Shown here: positions 19,156 through 27,774 of the stretch, piece by piece
Layout of the letters: each line of letters opens with the position of its first letter
Position numbering within the stretch: position 1 is the stretch's first letter
Origin: JANNYA01 sp031422315
GTDB lineage: Bacteria > Pseudomonadota > Gammaproteobacteria > Xanthomonadales > SZUA-5
Reading direction: 5' to 3'
Length of the DNA: 64,000 nucleotides
Assembly (NCBI GenBank): GCA_031422315.1
Contig: JANOQN010000064.1
Location: 124,001-188,000, forward strand
Notes under the pieces: generated by a model
What the model saw: only the letters and a program-made list of their open reading frames with translations
What the model was told of the DNA's origin: nothing
Database searches by the model: none
Position numbers and translations under genes: made by a program

Positions 19156-19836
19156 ATGCCCAGCTTCAAATTTTCTCGCTCAGCAAAGCAGCTGCTTTTT
19201 TGTTTCGCCGGCTTTTGTTTAGTAGCCTGTACGCCCGAAGCCTCAGAGCAAAGCCAGGCCAAGCCTATGCTGGATAACAAGCCCGCTGAACCTGCTGAAA
19301 TACCGTCTAGCCGAGCACTTACCGAGGTAGTGCAAGTAGAGCCAGAAACAAAACCAGTCACAAAGCCCACAGCAGCTGAGGCGCTAGAAATCGACTGGCT
19401 CGATCTCATGTCAGATGCAGATCGCGATCGCCTAGAAAATGGCGATTGGATCGACGAAAGCGCCACCGAGACGCATCCAGGTAAGGAAGGTAGTTTTACT
19501 TCGGATATGGCCGAGCGCCAGATGAAGGGTTTTGCCGCTATTCCCGATTTTGACAATCAGCGCGTCAAGCTCGCGGGCTATTTTGTGCCGCTTGAGCAAG
19601 ACGATAGCGGGCAGATTACCGACATCCTATTCGTGCCCTATTTCGGCGCCTGCATCCACGTGCCGCCGCCGCCGGCTAATCAAATTATTTACGCCAAGCT
19701 ACGCGCGCCGCAATCGGACGTCAACATGTTTGAAGCCTACTGGTTGGAGGGCGTGCTGCTCGCAAAAACCAATCAAAGTGAACTTGCCGAGGCCGGATAC
19801 ACCATGAGTGAATCACACCTCTATCTCTGGAACTAA
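19156..19836 (+). CDS. DUF3299 lipoprotein (ZrgE/PA4066-type)
   Basis: A 226-residue protein from ATG 19156 (an in-frame TTG at 19114 overlaps the esterase end). Lipobox LVAC gives lipidated Cys25. An acidic/proline-rich linker is followed by a C-terminal DUF3299 domain with VKLAGYFVPLEQD, LFVPYFGACIHVPPPPANQI and the terminal SESHLYLWN. From memory of the family, DUF3299 genes accompany DUF2796 and ABC genes in Zur-controlled operons of Pseudomonas (PA4063-4066) and Vibrio (zrg). It sits 19 bp after the esterase and ahead of the second Zur box. The biochemical role is not known to me. Confidence 0.8.
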   Translation: MPSFKFSRSAKQLLFCFAGFCLVACTPEASEQSQAKPMLDNKPAEPAEIPSSRALTEVVQVEPETKPVTKPTAAEALEIDWLDLMSDADRDRLENGDWIDESATETHPGKEGSFTSDMAERQMKGFAAIPDFDNQRVKLAGYFVPLEQDDSGQITDILFVPYFGACIHVPPPPANQIIYAKLRAPQSDVNMFEAYWLEGVLLAKTNQSELAEAGYTMSESHLYLWN

Positions 19837-19860
19837 TCGCTCTATTGAGCCAAATGTAAA

Positions 19861-19873
19861 GTTATAGTATAAC
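19861..19873. promoter_or_regulatory. Zur box upstream of the TonB-dependent receptor
   Basis: GTTATAGTATAAC is a perfect palindrome differing from the Zur core GTTATAATATAAC only at the central base. It ends 27 bp before the receptor ATG (19901), almost exactly the spacing seen for the GTPase site. This indicates a second Zur-controlled promoter inside the locus, so receptor and ABC genes can be transcribed separately from the upstream GTPase-esterase-DUF3299 group. Confidence 0.8.
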
Positions 19874-19900
19874 GCTTTGCTTGCTCAAGCCGAACTGACT

Positions 19901-21934
19901 ATGATCCTTTCAAATCGACCGTTTACCACGCTTGCCATCGCGCTCGCCGCCGCACTATCTAGCCCACTTTTAGCCAATCCTAATCCCAATCCTGAGCCTG
20001 AAGCGCTTGATTCCATCGTGGTGATTGGCAAGCAGCCTAAGCCAGATTCCGCAGGGCTAGCGGGCTCGGTCGATGTGATTGGACGTGATGAGTTAGCTAA
20101 TGAACGCGTCGATGACACCATGGAGCTTTTCACCAAAGTGCCGGGCGTATACATCAGCCGCTACAACCAGGGTTTAATCAACACCGATATTGCAATTCGC
20201 GGGTTTGCTGGCGACGGTGAAACGCCGCACGCTAAGCTGCTGATTGACGGTATTCCAGGCAACTTGCACAACGGCTACAGTGAGTTAGACCAGCTTTTCC
20301 CGCTCAGCATTGAGTCGATCCAAGTTTACAAAGGCACCAGCGATCCCCGCGTGGGCTTGTTTAACATCGCGGGCAACTATCGCGTGCAGACGCGCCAAGA
20401 CACAGACACTATGGAAGTGGATGCCAGCATAGGCAGCTATTCGGCGAAAGAATTGCAGGGCTATGCCGGAATCCAGAGCGGCGATTGGACGCAAAATTAT
20501 TTCGCGGGCTACCGCGACGCTGAGGGCTATCGCGACGGCTCTGACCTGAAAAAAGCGGTCGCACACGCACGCTGGGCCTACGCATTGAGCGAGCAAACGT
20601 CAATCGCGCTGATTGCCAGAGGCTCGCGCTACGATTCATTTGCGCCGGGTTATTTGAGCGCTACGCAATCACGTTTAGCGCCGCGATCGCAGGCCAGCTA
20701 TGCGCGCCTGGACGGTGGTGATAAATCAGTTAACGGCCTGAGCCTGCATGTGGATCATGCGCTTGGTGATGCGGTTGATTTCTCGGTAAAAGCCTACCTG
20801 CAAAACTACCAGCGCGAGCGCTGGGTGCGTTTTACCGAAGCCGGCAGTTTGCAAAATCGCTTTGACGATCAGGACCATACTGGGCTCATCGCCACTGTGT
20901 CCTATCAACTTAGCGATGCCTGGCTGCTGGAAGCGGGCGCTGATGCCGAGCAACAGGACGTTATCGAGCAGCGTTTTGGCACGGTCGGCTTTGCGCGCAT
21001 TCGCAACACAGCCAATGTGCTGCGCGATCGCCGTTTTGAATTCGACACCAGCGGCGTGTTTTTACGCGCCGATTACAGCTATGAAGATCGCTTCGGCATC
21101 AATATCGGTTTGCGCGCTGATGATTTGGACGGTTACTATGTGCAATTTAGCGCCACTGGTGCGCCCTCTGCGCGCAGCATCTATGATTTTGGCGCTATCT
21201 TGCAGCCTAAAGCGAATCTATTTTTCAAAGTGGCTGAACCGCTGACGCTATTTGCCAACTACGGCCGCAGCTTTCAGCACCCGCTTAGCGCCGACGCGTT
21301 TACCAGCACTGATCGCAATGCACGCGACGTGTCAATCAACAACGGCTATGAGCTTGGCGGCAAGTGGCAGCCAAGTGAAGCCTTCAATATGCGGCTTTCG
21401 TTTTGGCAGCAAAAAGCGGCTGACGAATTTGTACTTGTTGATGGTACTGCACAAAACGTTGGCAAGACCGAGCGTAATGGTGTTGATCTGAGCGCTAGCA
21501 TGCAATTGAGCGAACAGTTTTCGCTGTGGGCAAACTACACCACGGTAGACTCTGAAATCATCAAGCCGGCCAGCGCGCGTAACGCCTCTATTGGCAATGA
21601 GCTGCGCAGTATTCCCGATCACACTGGTTCGTTAGGCTTGAATTTTCAAGCATCCGAAGCGTGGAATTTACGCCTGCACTTAGATCGCCAGGGCGACTAT
21701 TTTGTTAATGAGGCAAATCTGGGCGGGCAGTTTGGTGACTACAGTTTGCTGCATGCGAATATTGACTACTTGACTGAAATTGCTGGCGTAGCTACAAAAT
21801 TTAGTTTGCAAGCTAATAACCTGACGGATCGCTATCACGAATACGTGTTCGATTTCAGCGCAAACGGCACCGATACTATTCATTCGCCAGGCGATGGCCG
21901 AAGCCTCAGCTTAAGCGCAGGCTTTAAGTTTTAA
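19901..21934 (+). CDS. TonB-dependent outer-membrane receptor (probable zinc or metallophore receptor)
   Basis: A 677-residue receptor from ATG 19901. It has a signal peptide ending near SPLLANPNP, a TonB-box-like DSIVVIG, a plug domain (about residues 45-160; VDDTMELFTKVPGVYISRY, IAIRGFAGDG) and a 22-strand-type barrel ending LSLSAGFKF with C-terminal Phe. It would take up a scarce ligand using TonB/ExbBD energy, which is not encoded here. The Zur box directly upstream argues for zinc or a zinc complex rather than iron. No His-rich loop like that of Neisseria ZnuD stands out. ABC genes follow 17 bp downstream. Confidence 0.88.
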   Translation: MILSNRPFTTLAIALAAALSSPLLANPNPNPEPEALDSIVVIGKQPKPDSAGLAGSVDVIGRDELANERVDDTMELFTKVPGVYISRYNQGLINTDIAIRGFAGDGETPHAKLLIDGIPGNLHNGYSELDQLFPLSIESIQVYKGTSDPRVGLFNIAGNYRVQTRQDTDTMEVDASIGSYSAKELQGYAGIQSGDWTQNYFAGYRDAEGYRDGSDLKKAVAHARWAYALSEQTSIALIARGSRYDSFAPGYLSATQSRLAPRSQASYARLDGGDKSVNGLSLHVDHALGDAVDFSVKAYLQNYQRERWVRFTEAGSLQNRFDDQDHTGLIATVSYQLSDAWLLEAGADAEQQDVIEQRFGTVGFARIRNTANVLRDRRFEFDTSGVFLRADYSYEDRFGINIGLRADDLDGYYVQFSATGAPSARSIYDFGAILQPKANLFFKVAEPLTLFANYGRSFQHPLSADAFTSTDRNARDVSINNGYELGGKWQPSEAFNMRLSFWQQKAADEFVLVDGTAQNVGKTERNGVDLSASMQLSEQFSLWANYTTVDSEIIKPASARNASIGNELRSIPDHTGSLGLNFQASEAWNLRLHLDRQGDYFVNEANLGGQFGDYSLLHANIDYLTEIAGVATKFSLQANNLTDRYHEYVFDFSANGTDTIHSPGDGRSLSLSAGFKF

Positions 21935-21951
21935 TAACAGGCGATTGCAAG

Positions 21952-22704
21952 GTGAGCGCTATTGACACAACACTAGCCAGCACGCTGGTACAGATCGACA
22001 ATCTGCACTTTTCCTATGGCAATCAAGCAGTGCTACACGGGGTGAATTTGTCGATTGCGCGCGGGCAGATTTATGCGATTTTGGGCGGCAATGGTGCTGG
22101 CAAATCCACTTTGCTAAAAATCATGCTCGGGCTACTTAATCCTGGCGCGGGCTCAGTGCATGTCAATGGCTTGTGCGTGCAGCGTAACGCTGAGGCGATC
22201 CGCGCGCAGATCGCCTACGTGCCTGAGCTAGTAGCGGTCTATCCACTGTTGAGCGGCATGGAAAACCTGCGCTATTTTTTGGCGCTATCAGGCCAAACAA
22301 AGCCTAATTCGGCTTCGCTGGAAGCTGCGCTGCACGCGGTGGGTTTAAGTGAGGCCGCGTGGCATCAGCGCAGCAGCGGCTATTCCAAAGGCATGCGGCA
22401 AAAACTGGTAATCGCTTTAGCGCTGGCGCGTAAAACGCCGCTGCTATTGCTGGATGAACCGAGCTCAGGGCTGGATCCTGCCGCTACCGCTGAGCTGCAT
22501 CGACTGCTGCGCAGCCTGCAGCAGCGTGGCTTAAGCGTGGTGATGGTGACGCATGATTTACTTGCTGTGACTGAAATTGCGGATGCATTTTGCTTTCTAC
22601 GCAAGGGCCAGGTTCTGCAAGAGTTTAGTCATATAAGCGGCGCGGATAGCTTTGGGCAGCTGCAACAGTTGCAGCAGCTTTATCGTATGGACGTGCTGGC
22701 TTGA
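21952..22704 (+). CDS. ABC transporter ATP-binding protein (ABC-2/NosF-like)
   Basis: A 250-residue ATPase starting at GTG 21952, 17 bp after the receptor stop. Walker A is GGNGAGKST, the signature region is YSKGMRQK (divergent from LSGGQ, as usual for ABC-2 exporters/NosF types), Walker B is LLLLDEPSSGLDP, and a switch His lies in VMVTHD. It should power the two membrane subunits encoded next. Its TGA overlaps the next gene's TTG start by 4 bp. Co-transcription with the Zur-boxed receptor is likely. Confidence 0.9.
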   Translation: MSAIDTTLASTLVQIDNLHFSYGNQAVLHGVNLSIARGQIYAILGGNGAGKSTLLKIMLGLLNPGAGSVHVNGLCVQRNAEAIRAQIAYVPELVAVYPLLSGMENLRYFLALSGQTKPNSASLEAALHAVGLSEAAWHQRSSGYSKGMRQKLVIALALARKTPLLLLDEPSSGLDPAATAELHRLLRSLQQRGLSVVMVTHDLLAVTEIADAFCFLRKGQVLQEFSHISGADSFGQLQQLQQLYRMDVLA

Positions 22705-24119
22705 GGCGCTCAGTAATTACCGCGATTGTCTACACCCAGTGGCAGCGCTGGCTGCGCGATCGTGCGGTGCTGAGCCTAGCTGTTTGCATGTCGGTGCTGC
22801 TGCTGTGCAGTGTTTGGCTAAGCGTACAGCATGCGAGATCCCAAGCCGAACAGCGCACGGTTATGCAAGCGGCGGCGCAGGCTGATTGGGATGCGCAGCC
22901 GGATCGACACCCGCATCGGGTCGTGCATTTTGGCGATTTTGTCTACAAGCCCGTGCAGTTTTTTGCGGGCTTTGATCCGGGCGTGGAACTATACGCAGGC
23001 TCGTCGGTGTATCTGGAAGGTCATCGGCAAAACAGCGCTAATTTTAGCGAAGCCTCGCAGTCGAGCTCGCTTCAGCAGTTTGGCGCGCTGTCGCCCGCAT
23101 TTGTGCTGCAAACTCTGCTGCCGCTGCTGCTGATTTTTTTGGGGTTTTCCAGCATTAGCCAAGAGCGCGAAGCAGGACTTTTGACGCAGCTGCTGGCAAG
23201 CGGTGCCGCCAGCACCGAGCTGATAGTCGGCCAGTTTTTGGCGCTACTGAGTGCCGCTTTGATAGCGCTGATACCGCTTGTAGCGCTGGTTTTGTACGCT
23301 TGGGTTGGTTCGGCTGCTGACGCACTACGCGGCGCGGTTTTATTGCTCGGGTACGCGGCCTACGCCAGCATTTGCGCAGCGATTATTACCTGCGTGGCAA
23401 GCCAGGTGCGCAGCACGCACGCCGCGCTGATGGCCTGTTTGACGCTATGGGTGTTTGCCTGCGTTGCCGGGCCGCGCTTAGCCAGTCAATCCGCTAGCGC
23501 AGCGTTCGCAGCTCCGAACTGGGTGGAGATTGAAGTGGCGGCGGAAACTAAGCTCAAGCAGATTGGCGATAGTCATGATCCTAATGATCCATACTTCGCC
23601 GAGTTCAAGCGCCGGACGCTGGCCGAGCACGGCGTGGCGCGCGTGGAGGATTTGCCTTTCAACTACGGCGGCCTGCTCATGCAAGAAGGTGAACGCATGA
23701 CGGCGGAGGTGTTCAACACGCTCAACACCGAGCTACAAGCGCAGTTTGCGGCACAAAATCAGCGCGTACGCAACGTTGCGTGGCTTAACCCGATGATGGC
23801 GCTCAGCGCGCTGTCAATGTCGGCCGCTGGCACCGATTACGCGCACCACGCGCACTTTTTGCGCGCCACCGAAGTGCGCCGTTTCGCTATGATTCAAGCG
23901 CTAAACAAAATCCATACCGAACACACCACTTTTGTCAGCGATAAAGATCAGCGCGTGAGCGCCAGCTTCTGGCAAAAAACCCCGCGCCCGGCTTATCAAG
24001 CGCCGGGCATAGGCATAGCGCAGCCGATACTGTTGCAAAGCGCGCTGATTTTGCTGGTGTGGCTCGCGCTGGCTTTAGGACTGCTGCGCTGGGCTGCGAA
24101 TAGATTGGCGCGCGGGTAG
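22701..24119 (+). CDS. ABC-2 type permease, DUF3526-like (first of two)
   Basis: A 472-residue membrane protein. The best start is TTG 22701, overlapping the ATPase stop (TTGA), which implies coupling. TM1 (about residues 20-42) is followed by a long periplasmic segment, then five more TMs; the cytoplasmic coupling motif SISQEREAGLLTQLLASGAS is typical of ABC-2 permeases. A large soluble region (about residues 270-440) lies before the last TM, as in DUF3526 proteins. Direction of transport is not given by sequence; ABC-2 systems usually export. Confidence 0.8.
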   Translation: MRRSVITAIVYTQWQRWLRDRAVLSLAVCMSVLLLCSVWLSVQHARSQAEQRTVMQAAAQADWDAQPDRHPHRVVHFGDFVYKPVQFFAGFDPGVELYAGSSVYLEGHRQNSANFSEASQSSSLQQFGALSPAFVLQTLLPLLLIFLGFSSISQEREAGLLTQLLASGAASTELIVGQFLALLSAALIALIPLVALVLYAWVGSAADALRGAVLLLGYAAYASICAAIITCVASQVRSTHAALMACLTLWVFACVAGPRLASQSASAAFAAPNWVEIEVAAETKLKQIGDSHDPNDPYFAEFKRRTLAEHGVARVEDLPFNYGGLLMQEGERMTAEVFNTLNTELQAQFAAQNQRVRNVAWLNPMMALSALSMSAAGTDYAHHAHFLRATEVRRFAMIQALNKIHTEHTTFVSDKDQRVSASFWQKTPRPAYQAPGIGIAQPILLQSALILLVWLALALGLLRWAANRLARG

Positions 24120-25384
24120 TGGCGCTTTTTCGCTTCGAGCTGCTGATGCTACTGCGCGATCGCATGTGCGCTTTGGCGCTTATTTTTATGTTTCTGTGCA
24201 GCGCGTTTGCGATCCATCAGGGCAATCAAAGCATTGCTAAATTGAGCGCCGAGCGTGACCGGGTCAGCGCGCTGTTAGCTGCGCAAAATTCAGACCGTGC
24301 CAACGACATTCCAGAAGCGGGCGCAGACGCCGGTGATTTGGCTTACTACAGCTTTTACGCTGCCACCGACAGCAGCCACGCATGGAGCTTTATCGCGCTT
24401 GGCAATCGTAGCTTTGAGCCACCTGTGCAGCGCATTCGTATGCTCGGCTTGCAGGGCCAGCTTTATGATGGTCAGGTGCAAAACCCGGAAATCTCGGCAG
24501 TAGGCAGCTTCGATTTTGCCTTTATTGCCGTGTTTTTACTGCCGTTGCTGTGCATCGTGCTTGGCCACAACGTGCTCTCCAGCGAGCGCGAAACCGGGCG
24601 CTTAGCACTGCTGCAAGCCTGCGCAAAGCAGCTCAACACGCTCGCGCTGCGGCGCGCATGTGTGCGCGCGGGCTGCGCTTTTTTAGCGATATTTTTGCCG
24701 CTGCTGGGTTTTGCGATTTTCAAGCAGCTACCCGCCTTGCCGCTACTTTACGTAATGCTCGCACTGCTTGCTTACACAGCGTTTTGGACGTTCGCAGCGC
24801 TCTGGCTTGCGCCCGCGCATCGAAGCTCAGCGGTCAATGCGGTGCGTGGGCTAACGCTGTGGACCCTGCTGGTGCTGGTGCTGCCACAGCTGGGTCAAAT
24901 GCTGATTAATCAGCTGATTCCGGTGCCGCAGGGCAAGCAAATTGCGCTCGCACATCGGCAAAGCGTAGCCAGCGCGTGGGATATTCCGAAGCACGATAGT
25001 TTCAAGGTTTTTTTTGGTGCGCATCCAGAATGGCAAAACACCGCGCCGGTGCTGGTGCGCTTTCATTGGAAGTGGTATTTCGCCTTTCATCACGCTGCGG
25101 ATATGCAGCTCGCTAAAACCGTTGAAGACTTCGAGCAGCGCGTTCGCGAACGTCAGCGCGCGGCAGACGCGCTAGCGTTCCTGTCACCGTCGATTGCACT
25201 GCAAGCCGCGCTGGAAATAATCGCCGATAGCCGAATTGAGCGGGTGCTGGCAAAGCGCAAAGCGATTTTAGAATTCCACACCCAGCTTAGACGATATTTT
25301 TATCCGTACATTTTTGAAGAGCGCTTAATGACGCAGGTGGATTTTTTGAAGGCCCCGAAGTTTAATGTGGCACTGAAAAGGTAG
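24119..25384 (+). CDS. ABC-2 type permease, DUF3526-like (second of two)
   Basis: A 421-residue paralogous permease starting at GTG 24119, overlapping the previous TAG by one base. It has TM1 at residues 12-30, a periplasmic loop, coupling motif VLSSERETGRLALLQACAK, further TMs, a soluble DUF3526-like segment (IALAHRQSVASAWDIPKHDSF...), and a final cytoplasmic tail without the last TM of its partner. With the ATPase and the other permease it should form a heteromeric transporter. It is the last gene of the Zur-boxed receptor-ABC unit and faces the histidine kinase gene tail to tail. Confidence 0.8.
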   Translation: MALFRFELLMLLRDRMCALALIFMFLCSAFAIHQGNQSIAKLSAERDRVSALLAAQNSDRANDIPEAGADAGDLAYYSFYAATDSSHAWSFIALGNRSFEPPVQRIRMLGLQGQLYDGQVQNPEISAVGSFDFAFIAVFLLPLLCIVLGHNVLSSERETGRLALLQACAKQLNTLALRRACVRAGCAFLAIFLPLLGFAIFKQLPALPLLYVMLALLAYTAFWTFAALWLAPAHRSSAVNAVRGLTLWTLLVLVLPQLGQMLINQLIPVPQGKQIALAHRQSVASAWDIPKHDSFKVFFGAHPEWQNTAPVLVRFHWKWYFAFHHAADMQLAKTVEDFEQRVRERQRAADALAFLSPSIALQAALEIIADSRIERVLAKRKAILEFHTQLRRYFYPYIFEERLMTQVDFLKAPKFNVALKR

Positions 25385-25582
25385 AATTTTTGACTTCGCC
25401 AGATTCGCTTAATCTGCCGGCTGCTGCGCGATTTTGGCGTTGGCGGTTTCGTTTTGTAGCTGCGCAATGAAGGCGGCATTTTCAAATCGCAGTTCAATCA
25501 TATCGAGTGCATCTTGCGAAAAATTTCGCGGTCAAACTCAGCCCAACGCAACGTCCTGGGTTTGGGCGGGTGGATTAAATGA

Positions 25583-25750
25583 AGCCCTGTCAGGACGATC
25601 AAATCGCTAACTTTTGGCCGCCCTGACAGGGCTGAAATTAAGGTGTTGTCTATACCCAGGGCATTGCCCCTGGACTGAATTCGGGCGCACCGTTGGCGCT
25701 CAAAACATCAAGGTGTTTCCTATGCCCAGGGCATTGCCTTGGGCTAAATT
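25583..25750. repeat. Inverted repeat plus 70-bp tandem repeat in a 409-bp gene-free gap
   Basis: The gap 25385-25793 between convergent genes has no credible full gene. AGCCCTGTCAGG (25583-25594) and its exact complement (25622-25633) form a 12-bp hairpin. Next, a 41-bp unit beginning AAGGTGTTGTCTATACCCAG occurs at 25640 and, with changes, at 25710, a period of 70 bp; each unit contains a CCCAGGGC/GCCCCTGG-type hairpin. This looks like a dispersed non-coding repeat. On the minus strand 25411-25500 a 30-codon stretch (MIELRFENAAFIAQLQNE...) may be a gene remnant. Confidence 0.55.
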
Positions 25751-25793
25751 GGCGTTATCTAATTCGCAATCGAGAAACGAGCGGTGCTGTCGC

Positions 25794-27518
25794 TCAGGCG
25801 AGCGCCAACTTACGATCTACACGCGGCAGCGCAGCCTCAATCTGGGTGCCGCGCGGGCTTGCGCTGGTAATGCGCAGCACGCCGCCCAGCGCGGCGATGC
25901 GCGAGCGCATCGTTCCTAATCCTAGGCCCTGGTAAATCGCTGCCGATCCAGCGCGCGGGCTTTTCGTGGAACTCGTGATTCCGCGTCCATCATCAATGAT
26001 GCGCAGCAATGCGATGCGATCGCTAACGCTAGCCGTGATCGTCACGTGGCGCGCATTGGCATGGCGAATCACATTCGATACCGCTTCCTGGCAAACGCGA
26101 TAGAGGGCCTCTTCATGTGCAATTTCTTGCGCCACATAACCATCGAACTGCATTTTTAATGGCAGCGTTTCTGGAATCATGGATGGCAAAAGCCTCGCCA
26201 AGGCGCTGGTGAGCCCACCTTCGCGCAAGCGTTCCAAGCCCAGAAACGATTGCCCGGTGTTAGAGATTGCCAGGGAATCCACCGGCGTAAGTTCGCGCAG
26301 CAGGCTGCGCAATTCGGCAAATGCAGTTTGCGCCAGTTCGTGGATGCGCCCAGCGCGGCGCTCGCCCTCAAGCAGGTCACGCTTGTAGGTTTGCGGCAGC
26401 GTTTGTGTTAACAAGCTGATGGACGACACCAGCTGCGTCACGTTGTCATGTAATTCGCCTGCTAATCGATTTCGCTCGCGGCTTACGGCCAGCGCCCTGG
26501 TTTGCTCGTTAAGCCGTGCATTCGCAATTGCAAGGCCCAAATGATCAGCGATAATTTCCAAAGACTGCTGATCAAAATAGTCATATGGCGCGTTGCCTTC
26601 AACATTAATGACGCCCAATACGTTTTGGCCCTGTAATATAGGCACTGCAAGCTCGGCGCGCGGCGCTTTGACGCCGGGTGGATTGACATAGCGCGGGTCG
26701 TTAACGACATCATTGACCAGTTGCGATTTAGCTTCACGCGCGCAAGCACCCATAATCCCATAGCGAATATCAATTCGATCAACCTGATGGATGGCGATTT
26801 TGTAAGCGCCGCCACGAACCGCTACCACCAAAGTATCCGGTTGCGCTGGATCAATCAGCGGAATATCGACGCTTTCGAATTCCAGCAGCGCATGCATGGC
26901 ATCAGCGGTGTTTTGCAAAATATAAGTCAGCTCACCACCGGTTTGAATAATCACGGCAACCTTGGCGATTAACGCAAAGCGCACGCTACGGCGGCGTTCC
27001 TCAAAGTGGCGCTGCGCGTTGTGAATGGCGATCGCGGCGTGGCGCGCAAATAGCTCAACCAAGCTCACATCGGATTTGGAAAAAACTCGAGGCGCCTTTG
27101 CGCCGATACCAAACACGCCGACCAGTACTTGGCGCCAAAGAATCGGCACGCCAATCACTTGATTGTCGCTTAGCTGTGGCAGGTTGATGCCGGGCAGATC
27201 ACCATAGCGGCACATTACGGTACGGCCACTTGCAAGCACGCGCCCCGCTAAGCCCTGGCCCGCCTGCATTTCAGCGCCGAGTTCTTCCGCTGGCAATCGA
27301 TAAAGCACCGCCGTGCGAACCACTTTTCGTGCGCCATCGTATAAGCCAATCGCGCCATCGTCCGCATTGATCAGCGTGCAGGCATGCTCCAAAATCAACG
27401 CCAGTAAATCATCAAGTTCAAGCTCGCTTGAAATGACCTCAATAATTTTCGTCAGGGCGTCGACATGTTGATGCGCGTCGAGGTGGTTTTGGGCGTCGCT
27501 TGTGGTAGTAACCTTCAT
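25794..27518 (-). CDS. GAF-domain sensor histidine kinase (NarL-partner, HisKA_3 type)
   Basis: A 574-residue cytoplasmic sensor kinase. Two GAF domains (about residues 20-170 and 190-330) precede a HisKA_3 dimerisation helix with RERNRLAGELHDNVTQLV (phospho-acceptor His357) and a HATPase_c domain with N-box EAVSNVIRHANARH and G-box IIDDGRGI / GLGLGTMRSRIAALGG. No TM segment is evident. The kinase class pairs with LuxR/NarL-type response regulators, but none is adjacent, so it is an orphan here. GAF ligands may be small molecules, NO or O2 haem; the sequence does not decide. It lies upstream of the denitrification block. Confidence 0.9.
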   Translation of the reverse strand: MKVTTTSDAQNHLDAHQHVDALTKIIEVISSELELDDLLALILEHACTLINADDGAIGLYDGARKVVRTAVLYRLPAEELGAEMQAGQGLAGRVLASGRTVMCRYGDLPGINLPQLSDNQVIGVPILWRQVLVGVFGIGAKAPRVFSKSDVSLVELFARHAAIAIHNAQRHFEERRRSVRFALIAKVAVIIQTGGELTYILQNTADAMHALLEFESVDIPLIDPAQPDTLVVAVRGGAYKIAIHQVDRIDIRYGIMGACAREAKSQLVNDVVNDPRYVNPPGVKAPRAELAVPILQGQNVLGVINVEGNAPYDYFDQQSLEIIADHLGLAIANARLNEQTRALAVSRERNRLAGELHDNVTQLVSSISLLTQTLPQTYKRDLLEGERRAGRIHELAQTAFAELRSLLRELTPVDSLAISNTGQSFLGLERLREGGLTSALARLLPSMIPETLPLKMQFDGYVAQEIAHEEALYRVCQEAVSNVIRHANARHVTITASVSDRIALLRIIDDGRGITSSTKSPRAGSAAIYQGLGLGTMRSRIAALGGVLRITSASPRGTQIEAALPRVDRKLALA

Positions 27519-27700
27519 TGCAAATCACAGCTGCCAGAATGGCTGAGTAGGCGCTAGTTTGCCACAGCGTTTGAAGCGCTGGCGCAGGTGATTGGTTCAA
27601 TGGATTAGCTGACGGGCTGGAGCATTCGCGCGCCGGTAACGGTCGATCTTGGCGCTCAGCGCGCTACCATTGCATGGCCCCGTCCACTGGCCAGGTAATA

Positions 27701-27759
27701 CGTCATTCTGCGCGCAGTCGCAGAATCCATTTACCCTGCGACTACCCGCAGGGTGACGA
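27701..27759. repeat. REP-like double hairpin (GTCATTCTGCG type)
   Basis: Two adjacent hairpins: ATTCTGCG-CGCAGT-CGCAGAAT (27705-27726) and CCCTGCG-ACTACC-CGCAGGG (27734-27753), flanked by CGTCA and TGACG. This resembles the dispersed proteobacterial palindromes that also appear at 39.1-39.4 kb, but with a different core. It lies downstream of the stress-protein gene and upstream of the histidine kinase. The rest of 27519-27700 shows no feature I can support. Confidence 0.6.
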
Positions 27760-27774
27760 TATTTTGTTGCTAAC

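Noticed and set aside
25300..25497. 65-codon minus-strand frame after the second permease
   Set aside because: It overlaps the conserved end of the permease gene and its residues are compositionally unlike a protein; only a possible gene remnant in another frame is mentioned.
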